Source of the DNA: Morinoia aosen
Taxonomy: Eukaryota; Arthropoda; Malacostraca; Amphipoda; Talitridae
Direction: 5' to 3'
Length of the DNA: 64,000 nucleotides
Assembly (NCBI GenBank): GCA_030386875.1
Contig: CM059575.1
Span: 43,430,859 to 43,494,858, forward strand
The notes under the pieces are model-generated. The model was not told the origin of the DNA and ran no database searches. It saw only the letters and a program-made list of their open reading frames with translations. Positions 53,126-64,000 of the stretch are shown in pieces. The position numbers and the translations under genes are program-made. The number at the start of each line of letters is the position of its first letter. Position 1 is the stretch's first letter.

Positions 53126-53253
53126 TATTTTATTACGATTATTTGTGGCATCAAAGTGATTTTTTGGTAGGGACTGTTTCGTGGATTCGTTGATCTTATC
53201 ATTGTTGCTCAGAGTGTCAAGTCTAGCATCAGGTGTATTTGAGAGAGTGCCAT

Positions 53254-55200
53254 TTAACTGGACAACAGTATTTTGTCATGAAGATGATGTGATATCAGTG
53301 AGTACATGGGGCTTGAGTCATATTTAGGCTGACTTTCATCATTATCAGACGAGAGTTGTTTGGATTTCTTGTTTTCCTGGCCTTGAATTGGCAGGCTGTG
53401 GTCAGTTTTAGTTGAGTGAGCGACTGAGAAATGAGGGGTGCTCTTGTCATTTCCACTCTCTTGGTGGTGATTATGTATGCGGTTTGGCTGTGAATTTTTT
53501 TTCGGATTTCGACTGAGATTCTGCTGCAATTTTTCTCTTTGTATTGATTTTACTGCTTCTGAGTACGTTGTTGGTGGTTGATGATTTGTACTCGTTTGTG
53601 ATGAGAGTAATACCGCTCTCTGAGTTCGCGTCAGATAATAACGAAAACCTATTTTTTGTGGGTACTGTGCGGTAGTCGGAGATCAATGGAGGAGAATGTT
53701 CATCATCAATAGGCAAGCAATGATTCAGGTATCTGGAGACTTCACTTGAAACTGCTAGTGATCGACTAGAATTCTTCAATTCATTTTGCTGTTCTGCACT
53801 GATGTTGGAGCACTCAGTTCTGTCATTCAGGTCATTGGAGTTTATGATACATGAGCTAGATTGTGAAGTGAGTTTTAGACTCGATCTAAGAGCAATCTGT
53901 TGAAGAAAAAGGTGTGTTTCTTCTCTTGTACCGGGCCAAGTACAAATATCATTGCAAGTTATGAAATCAGTTGCACCTTTTGTTCGGAGCGGAATCAATT
54001 TAATACCGTTTGTTTTGCACAAATTCAACGCCTGATGCAATTGTTTACCGCTACATGCACTCACTGCATAAATACGGGCCAGGGCATGCTTAGACAATGA
54101 GTTCCTTAATTTTAGCAATGTTAGGTTGTGAGAGGCTTAAATCTCTGAATCAAAAGATGTAGTTAGTGAATTGAGGCATTTGGCCAATTACGTCAAGGAG
54201 ATCATCAATGCGACCGGAAGTTACAGTTCGTATTTTACAAGTGGGGTCAATGTCGCTCCTTTGGACCGTCGTGAGAATTTTATCTCCGACGAGAAATGTA
54301 TCCAGAGGTTTTTTGCAATGTGAGTCCAAAAATTGGCTTGCAATGTAGAAAGCGGAATCTTTGGCGTACGATCGAAAGAGCTTACGTGTAAGTTCAATAT
54401 GAAAAGTTGTTCTGTAATGAGCCTAATATTAGAAGCGGTGGAAGATATCGAAAGTGGACTTGGAGGCGTCCGCTGTTTTGACATTTTCATTAAGTGGGCT
54501 GCAGTGTGAGACAGGTTATTGTTCACCTGGTGGATGATATGGGACATTGAAATTGCAAGCTGCTTGATGCAATATTCAGGTAATCATGATCACTAGAATT
54601 ATAAATATTAGAAATATTAGAACCGCTAATATTAGGCTCATTCATCGCATAATTCTCGGTAGCTAGTGACAAATTTACATTTTTACCCATCGTAACACTT
54701 GAGGTTCTTGGTGACTCTTTCGCTGGTGTGTCTTCTCGAGGATTGCTTGGATAGTGGAGGTCAGGCTCAGGGGCTTCTTCATTGCTCTTGCTAGAGCTTG
54801 ATTCAACTGCGTTCGATGCTGGTGTGGAGACTTCATTATTACCAGCAGCGCTTGGGAGATTTTTGTCTTTGACGGGTGACCCCGAACCTCGACTCTCTGT
54901 CGGGCGACCCTCTGTCGACTCTCTGTCGGTTCGCTCTGGTGATGCTGGATGTGTTGCGGTGCTTTCGTTGACGTCGCACTGCTTTACCGTAGGGGTTTCT
55001 TTTGTCATTTTGGGCGGTTGAGGATTTTGAACGAGCGATTTTACGTGTGACGTTTTTGGTGGTTTTCGTTTCCGTTTTGTGAACGGTTCAGATATATTCT
55101 GTTTTTTTAGCTTTGAGTTTTCAAGCGGCGTTGTGAGGGGTGTTATTTCTCCAGATAAAGCCGCTTTACGAGTAGCAGAGCGAGTTTCATATGAAAACAT
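53254..55200 (-). pseudogene. LINE-2 ORF1 (disordered/nucleic-acid-binding type), frameshifted
   Basis: Successive minus-strand frames are 55200-54523 (starts MFSYETRSATRKAALSGEIT; Lys/Ser/Pro/Thr-rich; KKQNISEPFTKRKRKPPKTS), 54547-54221 (MSHIIHQVNNNLSHTAAHLM), 54118-53471 (MLKLRNSLSKHALARIYAVS, with CSGKQLHQALNLCKTNGIKL and CNDICTWPGTREETHLFLQQ), and 53529-53254. They follow one another in the right order upstream of the endonuclease, so they are read as one broken ORF1 with about three frame changes. Such LINE ORF1 proteins bind element RNA. No zinc knuckle, PHD or esterase motif was confidently recognised. Confidence 0.55.
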
Positions 55201-55918
55201 TGTGAAATTGTATCGGATATATGGATAGAGGGAAAGATATTTTAGGTTTTGTTCACTGAGTAGAAGTTATTGAGAGGAGCTTTACAGGTGGAAAAGTCGT
55301 TTTTATTGAAGTATTGAAAAATCGTTTGTATTGAAAAGTCGTTAACAAAACATGATCCTTGAAAGTTCATTTTCACGAGATACGGGCTTGCCAGAGTACA
55401 ATTTCTATTTTGCTGCGATTTTAGTATCCATGGTTTGAAAAATAGGAGACATAGGTGACATCGCCTTTAAAATGGGATGAAAATAAACTGTAAGGCGATG
55501 AAAAGAAATCCACAAACACTCAACTCAAATTCACTGACACTCGACATAAATTTTGCAAGAGCAGATGAGAATTGCATAAATGTATCACTGTATTTCATGC
55601 TGGTGTTCACAAAATTCAACTTTGCTATTTAATCAGGTCTTTTGTTGTTTCCACGTTAGTATTCGTGGTAAGCTTGTTCAAGTTCAAGTCGGTGGGAGTG
55701 ACAGGGGATGCGGAAGGGGGGGGGGAAGAGGGTTGTTGCGGTTCACCAGGGAGGGAGGCGGAAATGGCCATTTCAGGGGGCTGTTCCGCACACTTCGAGT
55801 CTAAACATAGCTTACAGAAAACATCATTTTGTTTTGCATGATGAAATTTATCACAACTGATTTTTTGATTACTTTTTTTTACAGTTTCACGATTCAATGA
55901 TGTAGAAAGTACATTCAC

Positions 55919-56689
55919 GGATGCTCAGTTTTCCATCACATTTCGAAGTGCTTGAAATTATAGCACCAACAACTCCTCGCTGGAGCGGCACGCAACACCT
56001 CACCTCTTCTCACCACCGCAGCCACAACTCAACTTATCTAATCTTATGATAAACTAACTCATCAGTCATTTTTACAAAGGTATTAATTTTGTAATATCTG
56101 ATTACTATTTTTGAACATTTCAAAATTTTTACAAGCCAACACGAGAGACGTTTTCCAAGGCCAGTGTAAGGTGGAGAGTATAGGACTAGCATGGAATCGC
56201 CTCAAGTAAATGTAATTTATCGAAAAATAATTGAATGACAGGCAAATAAGTGAAGTTTACCATTTATTTGACCGAACTAAAATTGAGGTTACAAAGTAAT
56301 AAGTTGTTGCTATTGAAATAATTAATTATTCTTTAAAAAAAATATGTAATGAACATTGATGAAAATTTTAATTTATTTAAACGTTCAATAAATTCTTAGT
56401 TACTGGGACTGCCTGGCGGATTCTACATTATAGATCTACCTTTCTTACGGAGGTTGGGGCTGCAGATCAATTTTTTTTGAGTCATCAGTTTTCATAACAG
56501 CATTAAAATATTGTTCTCGCTTTTATAATGGTTGACTGTGTGTTTCTGAGTCCGAAGATCTAAATATGATTTATAAGTTACGGAGGTGTTAAATGTTCGG
56601 TAATACTGTGTTCAACATCTCACATGCTTTCTTTGTACATGTCTGTACTTTGTACATGTCTGTATCACTTCCCCAGAGGGCGTTTCTGT
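55919..56689. other. No recognisable feature
   Basis: AT-rich with no coding signal. It may contain the 5' UTR of the LINE-2 element near 55920-56000. Confidence 0.35.
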
Positions 56690-56945
56690 GAATCGGATTA
56701 ATATCAAATATAATTAATGAAATAAAGTGCAATTTGAGCATATGAATCGTAGTAAAATTATCTTTCTGTCCGTATGTTGCACAAGCTATGAATTTTTATA
56801 TTGAGTATATATTTGTTTACCCATTTCTACCAATATTTTGTAGATATTTGTCAATCATGAGTGGTAACCGGCTTACACTGTATCTCTATTTTATCCCATG
56901 TACCCATGTCCACATGATGTGGTGAATATCGAGAAGATATGAAGT
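56690..56945 (-). repeat. Family A fragment, inverted copy
   Basis: The reverse complement of this stretch matches 30960-31240: GACATGGGTACATGGGATAA, CATGATTGACAAATATCTAC, TTTACTACGATTCATATGCT, and the GTGAATCGGATTAATATCAA complement. It lies directly beside the inverted higher-order minisatellite, in the same relative order as at 29.4-31.2 kb but with ~60 bp instead of ~950 bp between them. Confidence 0.8.
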
Positions 56946-57004
56946 ATGTTTTTGGTGGTGATAGGGCTTTGCATATTTTTATTGCATATTTTTCATTTCT
57001 CATT

Positions 57005-57540
57005 CAACTACCCTTGACAGAGATAGACTATTGGCACGCCACGTATGGTTTGTCTATTAGTACGCCTCGTTTGTTTTGTCTATTAATCTGCCTCGTATGG
57101 TCTATCTATTTGTACACCTCTGATAGCTTGTCTATTAGTACACCTCGTATAGTTTGCCTATTATTATGCCTCGTATGGCTTATCTATTTGCACACCTCGG
57201 ATGGTTTGTCAATTAGTACTCCTAGTATAAAACTTTTGTTAGACTACTAGCACACCACGAATGGTTGGTCTATTAGTACGCCTCGTATATTTTGTCAATT
57301 AATTTGCCTTGTATGGTTTATCTACTTGTACACCTCTGATAGTTTGTCTATTAGTACACCTAGTATAGTTTGTCTATTATTATGCCTCGTATGGCTTACT
57401 ACTTTTACACCTCGGATGGTTTGTCAATTAATACTCCTCGTATGGAACATTTGTTTTAGGATGTCCTATATTAAGAAACTTTTAAAAGCCAATATGTTGG
57501 CATGTATCTCATGTGACAAATTGGAAATACACATTTTTTC
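57005..57540 (-). repeat. Higher-order minisatellite, inverted copy
   Basis: Read on the minus strand it gives the same eight-unit series twice. The blocks are separated at about 57240 by the GTCTAACAAAAGTT motif that also separates the blocks at 29757-29770. Flanks TGTCAAGGGTAGTTGAATGA (complement at 57000-57022) and CTAAAACAAATGTTCC match the plus-strand copy. Per-unit divergence between loci is visible, so this is not a recent duplication. Confidence 0.88.
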
Positions 57541-58837
57541 TTTCTTTCTTTTCTTTTCTTTCGAGTGCTGTCCTTATGACAGCGGTCAAAGCCTCTATGA
57601 AGTAGTTTGTTTACACTTGCTTCGGCGGCAGTTGAATCACTGGACAAGATTAACACCTATCTTGTATGAGCAGCCCAAGAAAAGAACTATACCTCGAACC
57701 ATATCTAAACCATGATTGTATGAGGAAACTGGCACTTTTACGAGCTGGCACCGCACACTGTCTGTGTGCGGTGAGATGGGGATGAAAACCGACCAGATAT
57801 ATCTACATAAAGGGGCAGCGCAACTAATAACACGCCTCGCTTGGACGCACGTAGCTTCGTGCATTTCTCTCATGGTTTATAACATGAACTTACTATTTCT
57901 TATCCAGACGAATAAGACATCATGAACCCATGGCGCCGTTAGAAGATGAATTTCGGGAGTACAAGATGCCACATTTTGCAGCACAACTTCGAGGCGACAA
58001 AATTCGAACGTCAGGAAAGTTTTCTCTGCTTCTGAAGTTCATACCGATACGACTAGGCTGAAAATTATCCCTTCGCTTGAGAATGATATGATTCTGATAA
58101 AATCTCGTCTGTGGGTCGAATAATTTTTACACTGTTTCAGTATTTACTGTCATTGAGTCTTTTATTTAGGCGACCTCAAATATAGATAAGGCATTGAGAA
58201 TTTATCTTTCCCGCCCATTTTCCCCCTTTTTCCGTTTTCATGCCTTCTTTGCCGTTACTCCTTTTTTTCCTCTTAACTTGCTACTTTTATACTAAAGGCA
58301 GTCCGTGAGGGAATACCATGTTATGTGCTAAAATTCCCCATTTGCTCCAGCTCATACTGAATGATCGCTTCTATTTGTTTTCTCAAGATCACATTTATAC
58401 AGGCTAGGAGTCTAAATAATATGTGAGCATGATATATTTAGTTTATTCCCAACTTCCTATTTTAACCCATGACTTTTTAGTTAAAGTTTCAAAAATCATG
58501 AGTCCATTTTCAATTCACCCACGTAAATTTTGGTCACTACGGTGTTGGATCAAATTATTCACTTCACTTCGACCTCGGAACGAAACGGTGGCTTGTGTGT
58601 GCATGAATTAATGTATAATCTTTTGCAATCATACATATTGCTTAATACTAGCAACTCAACCACATGACCCTAACCTAAAGGCCATTATACCGTACACTTT
58701 TTTCACCATCACCGTTCATCACAAGCGGCATTAAGCCCCGCCCACCGCAAGTAGTGAGCGTGAACGGTCACTGCTGCTTATACATTCACAGCAGCTGATA
58801 CGTGATCATGCGTTAAACGGTGTCGCAAATACCATCC
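57541..58837. other. Unassigned sequence with a 10-bp-stem hairpin
   Basis: The hairpin CACCGCACAC / TGTCT / GTGTGCGGTG lies at 57749-57773. A GC-rich patch at 58690-58800 shares CGGCATTAAGCCCCGCCCAC-like sequence with 12405-12440, suggesting a related MITE end. No gene recognised. Confidence 0.4.
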
Positions 58838-59690
58838 TTTAAGGGGAGCGCCCCCCATAAAAATGGGGAAATGTGGGAAAAATAGATTTTAGCAGTTATA
58901 GGAGAGGAAAGAGGTCAGGTACATCCTGTGAAAAAATGAATTTCGGAAGTTCGCTCGTTCGCCCGCTACGGGGATTTGAAGAATGTGGGGGGGGGGGGAG
59001 GGGAGGGGAGGGGGAATTGATATTTTATCATGTTACACCTCCCCCTTGGCTCTTTCTTCACTGCGCAACGTTGCTATGTCATATTCTATGTCTATTTATT
59101 ACTATAGAATGATTTCAATGGTCCTAGCTGGTCCCATAAATAATAACGAAGAATGATTTTTATTGTTTATGTTTACCTAATTTGCCTTATTTTATTGGTT
59201 CGGAATTCGGGGTTTCAAAATGCACCTCCTCCTACAGTTTTCAAGCTACAGCAATGATTTTGGTATCATTGGATGCGAAAAAGCGTGGAAAATAAAGGAT
59301 ACTATAAGGGAATTTCGAGATTTGTTGCAAACAAAAGTTGTGATGTCACAAATGAAAAAAATAAATAAATAAAAATAAATTTAAATTTTTTCATAGTGTG
59401 ACTTCATAGATTTCCCTTACAGTGTTCTGTAATGTCCACGATATTCCGAATCTAACGACATAAAAATCATCACTGCAGCTTGAAAACTGTAGGAGATGCA
59501 TTTTGAAACCCCCACCTCAAACTCCGTTTTCTACGAATATAAAATTTTCTTTGAAGAAAGTCACATATTTTCATGGAAGACAAACGATTCCAATTTGTAT
59601 TTCCTATCAGTATACCAAATTTCATCGCTCTAGGTTCAATAATAAAAAAAAATTCCGTTAAGGGGGACGCTCCCCTTAAAAATGACAGCA
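58838..59690. mobile_element. Foldback/MITE-like unit with nested inverted repeats
   Basis: The outer motif CCTTTAAGGGGAGCGCCCCC at 58838-58857 is mirrored by GTTAAGGGGGACGCTCCCCT at 59657-59676; each end is itself a short palindrome and both contain TTAA. An inner pair of ~65-bp inverted repeats lies at 59200-59262 (GGTTTCAAAATGCACCTCCT, CCTACAGTTTTCAAGCT) and 59461-59527. The space between the inner arms holds no ORF. A G-run (58987-58999) and G4A repeats follow the left end. No transposase is present and the superfamily is uncertain. Confidence 0.55.
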
Positions 59691-60759
59691 TATCACAACA
59701 CCAAAGCTTGGGTGCATAAATTTCCTCAGTTCCTGCGCCTGATTTCGCAGATTTCATCATAGCAGAAGCTTCTTTCCGATTTTGTCTCCTCAATGTATGT
59801 ATTTTTCTTTTAATACTAACAATCGAAGTTAGGAAGTTGTTTCCCTATCTGTTTTACTCGTCTATTTTTATATGAATCCAGCTTTGTATTCCATAACCAT
59901 AGTTACTGCTTGTAATTATTAATCAAGATAGGAACCTAATCACGTGATCACAGGGAGTGCGGCATAGTCACCATCTCCCTTCGCTACGTCTGAATCATCG
60001 CTACCGAGCTTATACACGCGCGCTCTTCACCGTCACCGTTTATTATCACTGCCGCTCATGAGGGAAAATAGACAAGGATCGGTGCCGCTCACGCAATTAA
60101 GAACGAGAGAAGAGACGCTACCGTTTAGCACGGATTTGTAAAAGGCGTGTTCTGACAACGTATACTCTGAACATAGAAACAGCAAGTTGAGAACGAAAAG
60201 GAAGAAAAAACAAAGGAGGTAGCGAAGAAGTTATGAAAACCGAAAGAAACATAGTGGCCACGAAAGGTGATAACCCAGAAGCGAATTTATATCTGAGTTA
60301 ACCAAACGGCATCTTCCCTAAGAGTGCTAGTTCCCATAGCATAGACAAACTCTACTAACCTAAACCTATTATTATGTCTTCTGCCACCTGAGGGAATTTG
60401 AAAAGAAAGGTGTAACATCTACTGAAGCATTCATCACCCGAATATCCGTCGCTGGCTATAAAGTTAGATCGATTCCCAACGGAAAATTTGGTGTGAAACG
60501 ATACACAAATTATTTTTTGATGTTCATTGCTAAATAAGACAAAGACTTCAAGAAAACAACAAATCCTATACTGCGACAAATGAAGATGTCCCAGAATCGT
60601 AGCAATTTGTGAACATGATGAATCCCCGTCATTCAATATTCTAGTTTGATCACTCTAACCTCTTTTGCCAATGTTGAACTTGTACCAGTTAGTGATCAAG
60701 CACAAGGACTCTGCAACTACACTTCAGGTCGGAGACGGTGAGGTTGTTATTTTTATTAT
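59691..60759. other. No recognisable gene
   Basis: A GC-rich patch at 60030-60130 (CCGTCACCGTTTATTATCAC, GCCGCTCATGAGG) resembles the element edges near 12350 and 58690. A 93-codon minus frame (60636-60355) has no known family. Confidence 0.35.
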
Positions 60760-61095
60760 ATAACAAAGTTTTAGCCTCCCTTAACCACGACAAAGATGTT
60801 CCAAAAGAGGAAAAAGGAAGGCACCATTTAGTATGGAGTTGAGGGAACGCGGAATCTATGCACAAGGTGCACAGAAACAGTAAGCTAGGAAAGAAGTTCA
60901 TGAAACAAGAAAAAAGTTGAAGAAGAAAGTAGTAGGTGCTGAAAAACAGGACAGCAGTGAACCGAAAAAAAGTGGTCCGTAACAAAACAAAAAACTATTT
61001 TATTACAACAAAAAGGAAGCCTACCTAACCTTTAGCTCAGGCCCTCACATAGTCCCCCTGGGAGCGCCAATTCCCATAGATACAATACCTGTATG
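60760..61095 (+). mobile_element. Family B short repeat, copy B3
   Basis: It is the reverse orientation relative to B1 and B2. It runs from TTTTAGCCTCCCTTAACC to GGGAGCGCCAATTCCCATAG and ATACAAT. Conserved internal blocks include GGAAGGCACCATTTAGTATG, AAGTTGAAGAAGAAAG, GTGCTGAAAAACAGGACAGC and AGGCCCTCACAT. A target duplication was not clear. Confidence 0.8.
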
Positions 61096-61592
61096 CGTTG
61101 TTGCTGAGAATTAGACATTCTCTATAACACGCCTTTCTTCATAACGGTAACATGACCGCCAAGTACTTAAAGAAAACACCATTTAACCAAAATGTTTTGC
61201 AAGCAGTATTTGGAACTATTCCGAGGTGTGGAATAATTTGTAATACTTCGATTACATCTTCAGTTTCAGCCGACTTGACGGGTATCACGCATTGAAACGT
61301 ATTTCCATGGAAGTTTTAGGTGCCATTTGCGCTCTAGCGTAACGTTTTAACAAGTGAGTAGAAAAATTTTGCAAACTTGGTATGAGAAAAACTAAATAGA
61401 ATAAACAAGATATATTTCGATCATATATAATGTTACAAATATAGGAGATAAAATTGACGTACTCTAGTTAGGAAACTAATAAATGACTGACAAGGGTAAA
61501 CAAAATGCTTATTGGACAACATGGTAGCTTCTATGCTCACGACATTAAGAATTTTAGCCGTGAGGATTCTTAATGAGGGTAGGAAAACGGAG
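61096..61592. other. No recognisable feature
   Basis: AT-rich; no coding signal. Confidence 0.35.
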
Positions 61593-61815
61593 AAGCAGTG
61601 AGCAATCGAAAAAATTGAAAAATAGAAGCAGTGAGCAATCGAAAAAATTGAAAAATAGAAGTAGTGAGCAATCGAAAAAATTGAAAAATAGAAGTAGTGA
61701 GCAATCGAAAAAATTGAAAAATAGAAGTAGTGAGTAATGAGAGAAATTGAAAGAAAAGCAGTGAGCAATCGAAAAATGGAAAAATAGAAGTGGTGAGCAA
61801 TCAAAAAAATTGCAA
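61593..61815 (+). repeat. 33-bp tandem array, ~6.5 units
   Basis: The unit GCAGTGAGCAATCGAAAAAA plus TTGAAAAATAGAA is repeated almost perfectly for the first four units and then decays (GTGAGTAATGAGAGAAATTG near 61730). Minus-strand frames rich in Phe, Ser and Leu are products of the repeat. Confidence 0.95.
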
Positions 61816-62126
61816 AAGTGAGCAAGTTCGTCATAGCCGTTAAGTGGGGAGACTCAACAGTACGAGGCAGCCAGAAACCAAGCCGGGCGAAGCAGTCTGC
61901 CTCACTTGAGCTCGCTCAGACGAACCTGTTCACCTCGTGAAAATTAGCGGTCAAAAACGTCGGACAAAGATAGTAATACGAGCAAATAACACCATTAATG
62001 AAGATCGTACTCCGATGAAACTTCTTCAACAAAACAATGCTCACAACGGGATCTGAATATTTGCTGCCTGGTCGTGATTTACCTTCTATTTAATATTTAA
62101 AAAATTTACCTGGAATTTTACAGGGA
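61816..62126. other. No recognisable feature
   Basis: A modest GC-rich patch at 61840-61930 with no identifiable RNA gene or domain. Confidence 0.3.
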
Positions 62127-62483
62127 GATTAGATTATACGTTAGTTCAAGCCTCCCCAACAGCAAAATTCGAGTTCCAAAGAGAGGAAGGAGGAGGGCAT
62201 CATTTAGTAAGAACTTGAGGGGATGAGTAATCTATGTGCATACTGCACAGAAACAGTAAGTTGAGAAATAAATTGATGTAACAAAATAAAAGAGAAGAAA
62301 GTAGGTGTTGAAAAACAAAACAGCAGTAAACCGGAAAAGATTGTCCGTAACTACACAAAAACCTGCTCTTTTAAAAATAGAAGGGCCTTCCTTATCTTTA
62401 GCTCGGGACCTCACTTGGGCGGGACCTCACTTGGGACCTGGGGGCGTTTATTCCCATAGATAAATAATTGTATCCCTTAAAGG
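62127..62483 (+). mobile_element. Family B short repeat, copy B4
   Basis: It starts GATTAG...GTTAGTTCAAGCCTCCCC and ends CCCATAGATAAATAATTGTA with TCCCTTAAAGGG. It matches B1-B3 throughout, with a small local duplication of GGGACCTCACTTGGG near 62404-62440. Copies B3 and B4 are 1 kb apart in the same orientation. Confidence 0.82.
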
Positions 62484-63909
62484 GAAAAATTTGTAAATAT
62501 GTTCCGATGTAATATGGAACATATTTCCGAACATTATCAGTTTGGGAGTTATCATATCGAAATATTTTCAAAACTAAACTAGAAAATGATCATGCAGAAG
62601 TAGGATGAACCAGTATAGCTACTAATTACTCGGACGAAATATCCTCACTATACAGACCTTCATTCAATGAAGTAATTAAGAGTCCAAACTGTTCGACCCC
62701 ACAACTACTCAGAGAAGAACGCACGGCACACCTTCTTAACGCAGCTACCATTTTTACTTTTTCTCAATCGAATAACACTCTCTAGTTGGTAATTCATACG
62801 GAACAGGGATAAAACTTAGTATCTTCTATAAATAAATGTATTTTCTATAATAGAAAATGAGGCATAATAGAAGCTATTGCACTTGACAGAAAAATTCCTT
62901 GCTCCAATATAATTTTTCATAAATAGTCTAGATCTTAATTATTCATCCAAGGATCAAGCTCGCCGAATCCCACCCTAACGCAAGCGATACACTGGGCAGC
63001 TTTCCCGCACACGACGGGGTAGCTCACACTTATGTCGCGGTGACGGAGCCAAGACATTATACACAAATTACAGCATTTGCATCCTGAGAGTGCTGCTTCT
63101 CCCCTTTTTGTCAACGACTTACTGCTTCCCAGCTTAACTTCTTACATAATACATTCAACCTGCCACAAGTAGGTACGTTTAGGGAAAGCATTGATGGCGA
63201 TGGCAGCCGGTCTTCATCTTTTCGATTTTATCAAAAAAAAGTCAGGCTGCACGCGACTAACCTACCACGCTAGCAGTCTGACGCGGCCATGACCGATGAC
63301 AGCAGTCACAACGACGCTGCTGGCTGCACTGATGCCACACAAAGTGGCAAAAGCAACTGTGAGGGAATGGGAGAGGGGAGAAAACCGTGTTGATGACTCC
63401 CCGGAGCACCCATAATTACCCATTGTATCATCCCTTAACCCCAACATGTATTTAACGAAAGCACAGCATGAAAATTCATTTCACCTCATCAGGATACAAG
63501 CTAGCCCTGAACTATTTACACAAAAAGCCAGAAAACTGATGAACAAGAAAAGGGAGGTTTCCTTACCTATATATTATACTACAGCTAAGCTAAGAAGTAA
63601 CACTGCAAAGCGTTTAAGGCACGAGCCTCTCACGCTCTCGTCCACTCGATTTCCAACGCCCAGCTCACGTGGACTCACTCACGTACAGGAGTGAAGCATT
63701 CATATCAGGTTTGTCTTTGCGACCCACGTCCGTTTTATTTCGCGTAAATTGGCAAACTGCAACTTGCTGATGTTATTAGAAATTTGAGTCTCGTCACCAT
63801 CCGCAAATCTCCTCATAGCAAATTTATAACTCATTACACTGATACATATAATATATAATACCCAATATAAGGAAATGGTTACAGAATAGCATCAACATAA
63901 TACAGCATA
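62484..63909. other. No recognisable gene
   Basis: About 1.4 kb with only short frames. The 61-codon minus frame at 63447-63262 and the 82-codon plus frame at 63446-63694 match no family I know. Confidence 0.35.
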
Positions 63910-64000
63910 ATCTATTTGAAATTTTTCATACAATAGATCGGGCATGAAAAATTTGATTTGCTGATCTATTTGAAATTTTTCTTACAAATAGATCGAGGAT
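63910..64000 (+). repeat. 54-bp tandem repeat running off the window end
   Basis: ATCTATTTGAAATTTTTCAT at 63910 recurs as ATCTATTTGAAATTTTTCTT at 63964, with ACAAATAGATCG following in both. This gives a 54-bp unit; the second is cut by the window edge. Each unit contains an imperfect foldback (GATCTATTTG ... CAAATAGATC). It could be the start of a longer satellite array. Confidence 0.7.

Larger units (their letters stand above)
52760..55918 (-). mobile_element. LINE-2 family element, copy E: 5' part (ORF1 and start of ORF2)
   Basis: The minus strand carries ORF1-like sequence (55200-53254) and the beginning of the ORF2 endonuclease (about 53120-52770). It stops in the endonuclease just after SLYRHPSA. 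Copy D, 12.3 kb away on the same strand, starts in the endonuclease at PKTVEFIEKI. D and E are complementary pieces of one family, in the same order and orientation, and most simply are the two halves of a single LINE split by the LTR-element block at 40494-~52760. A Pro/Ser-rich frame at 55918-55625 with FCKLCLDSKC may be its 5' end. Confidence 0.75.

Noticed and set aside
61593-61815. A repeat-protein gene on the minus strand (Phe/Ser-rich frames).
   Set aside because: The frames exist only inside the 33-bp tandem array, without unique coding flanks or a start context.

Overview
This is eukaryotic, probably arthropod (most likely insect) DNA. The evidence is AT-rich intergenic sequence, a DUF4817-type mariner, PIF/Harbinger and Tc1 fossils, CR1/L2-group LINEs, BEL/Pao and Gypsy LTR fossils, a tRNA-headed SINE and a MADF-domain fragment. 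No operons, rRNA, CRISPR array or conserved housekeeping gene can be recognised. The species cannot be named from the sequence. Most of the window is nested mobile elements, with one cluster of host-gene-like sequence at 15.4-20.3 kb.

Layout. 0-6.4 kb: a ~1-kb-arm inverted repeat, then a dispersed repeat (family A) split by a TA microsatellite and by a nearly complete but broken mariner (3522-5390). 7.1-11.2 kb: a mariner remnant and LINE-1 copy 1 (minus), whose long ORF2 carries FADH in place of the FADD catalytic box. 12.3-14.3 kb: a MADF fragment, a Tc1 transposase remnant and a 340-bp retroposon-like repeat (family B) with a 13-bp target-site duplication. 15.4-20.3 kb: a strongly repetitive, acidic then Gly/Trp-rich gene with two 21-bp arrays (7-residue units) and one 30-bp array (10-residue units). 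It is interrupted by several stops and frame changes, and is followed by a small ORF with a signal-peptide-like start.

21.2-26.6 kb: a repeat (X) that received LINE-1 copy 2. A second copy of X at 33.7-34.7 kb preserves the empty insertion site. 29.4-33.7 kb: a minisatellite with an 8-unit higher-order repeat, a second family A copy and LINE-2 copy C. 34.7-36.6 kb: a GC-rich promoter/LTR-like segment split by a Harbinger element, which is itself split by a family B copy.

38.0-55.9 kb is the deepest nest. A minus-strand LINE-2 element appears split inside its endonuclease domain by a ~12-kb block holding a BEL/Pao fossil, a Gypsy fossil joined to its second LTR, and a tRNA-derived SINE inside the Gypsy. 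56.7-57.5 kb: an inverted copy of the higher-order minisatellite and of part of family A. 58.8-64 kb: a foldback MITE-like unit, two more family B copies, a 33-bp tandem array, and the start of a 54-bp tandem repeat at the window edge.

The elements date one another by nesting. The only candidates for host function are the repetitive acidic gene and its small secreted-protein-like neighbour.
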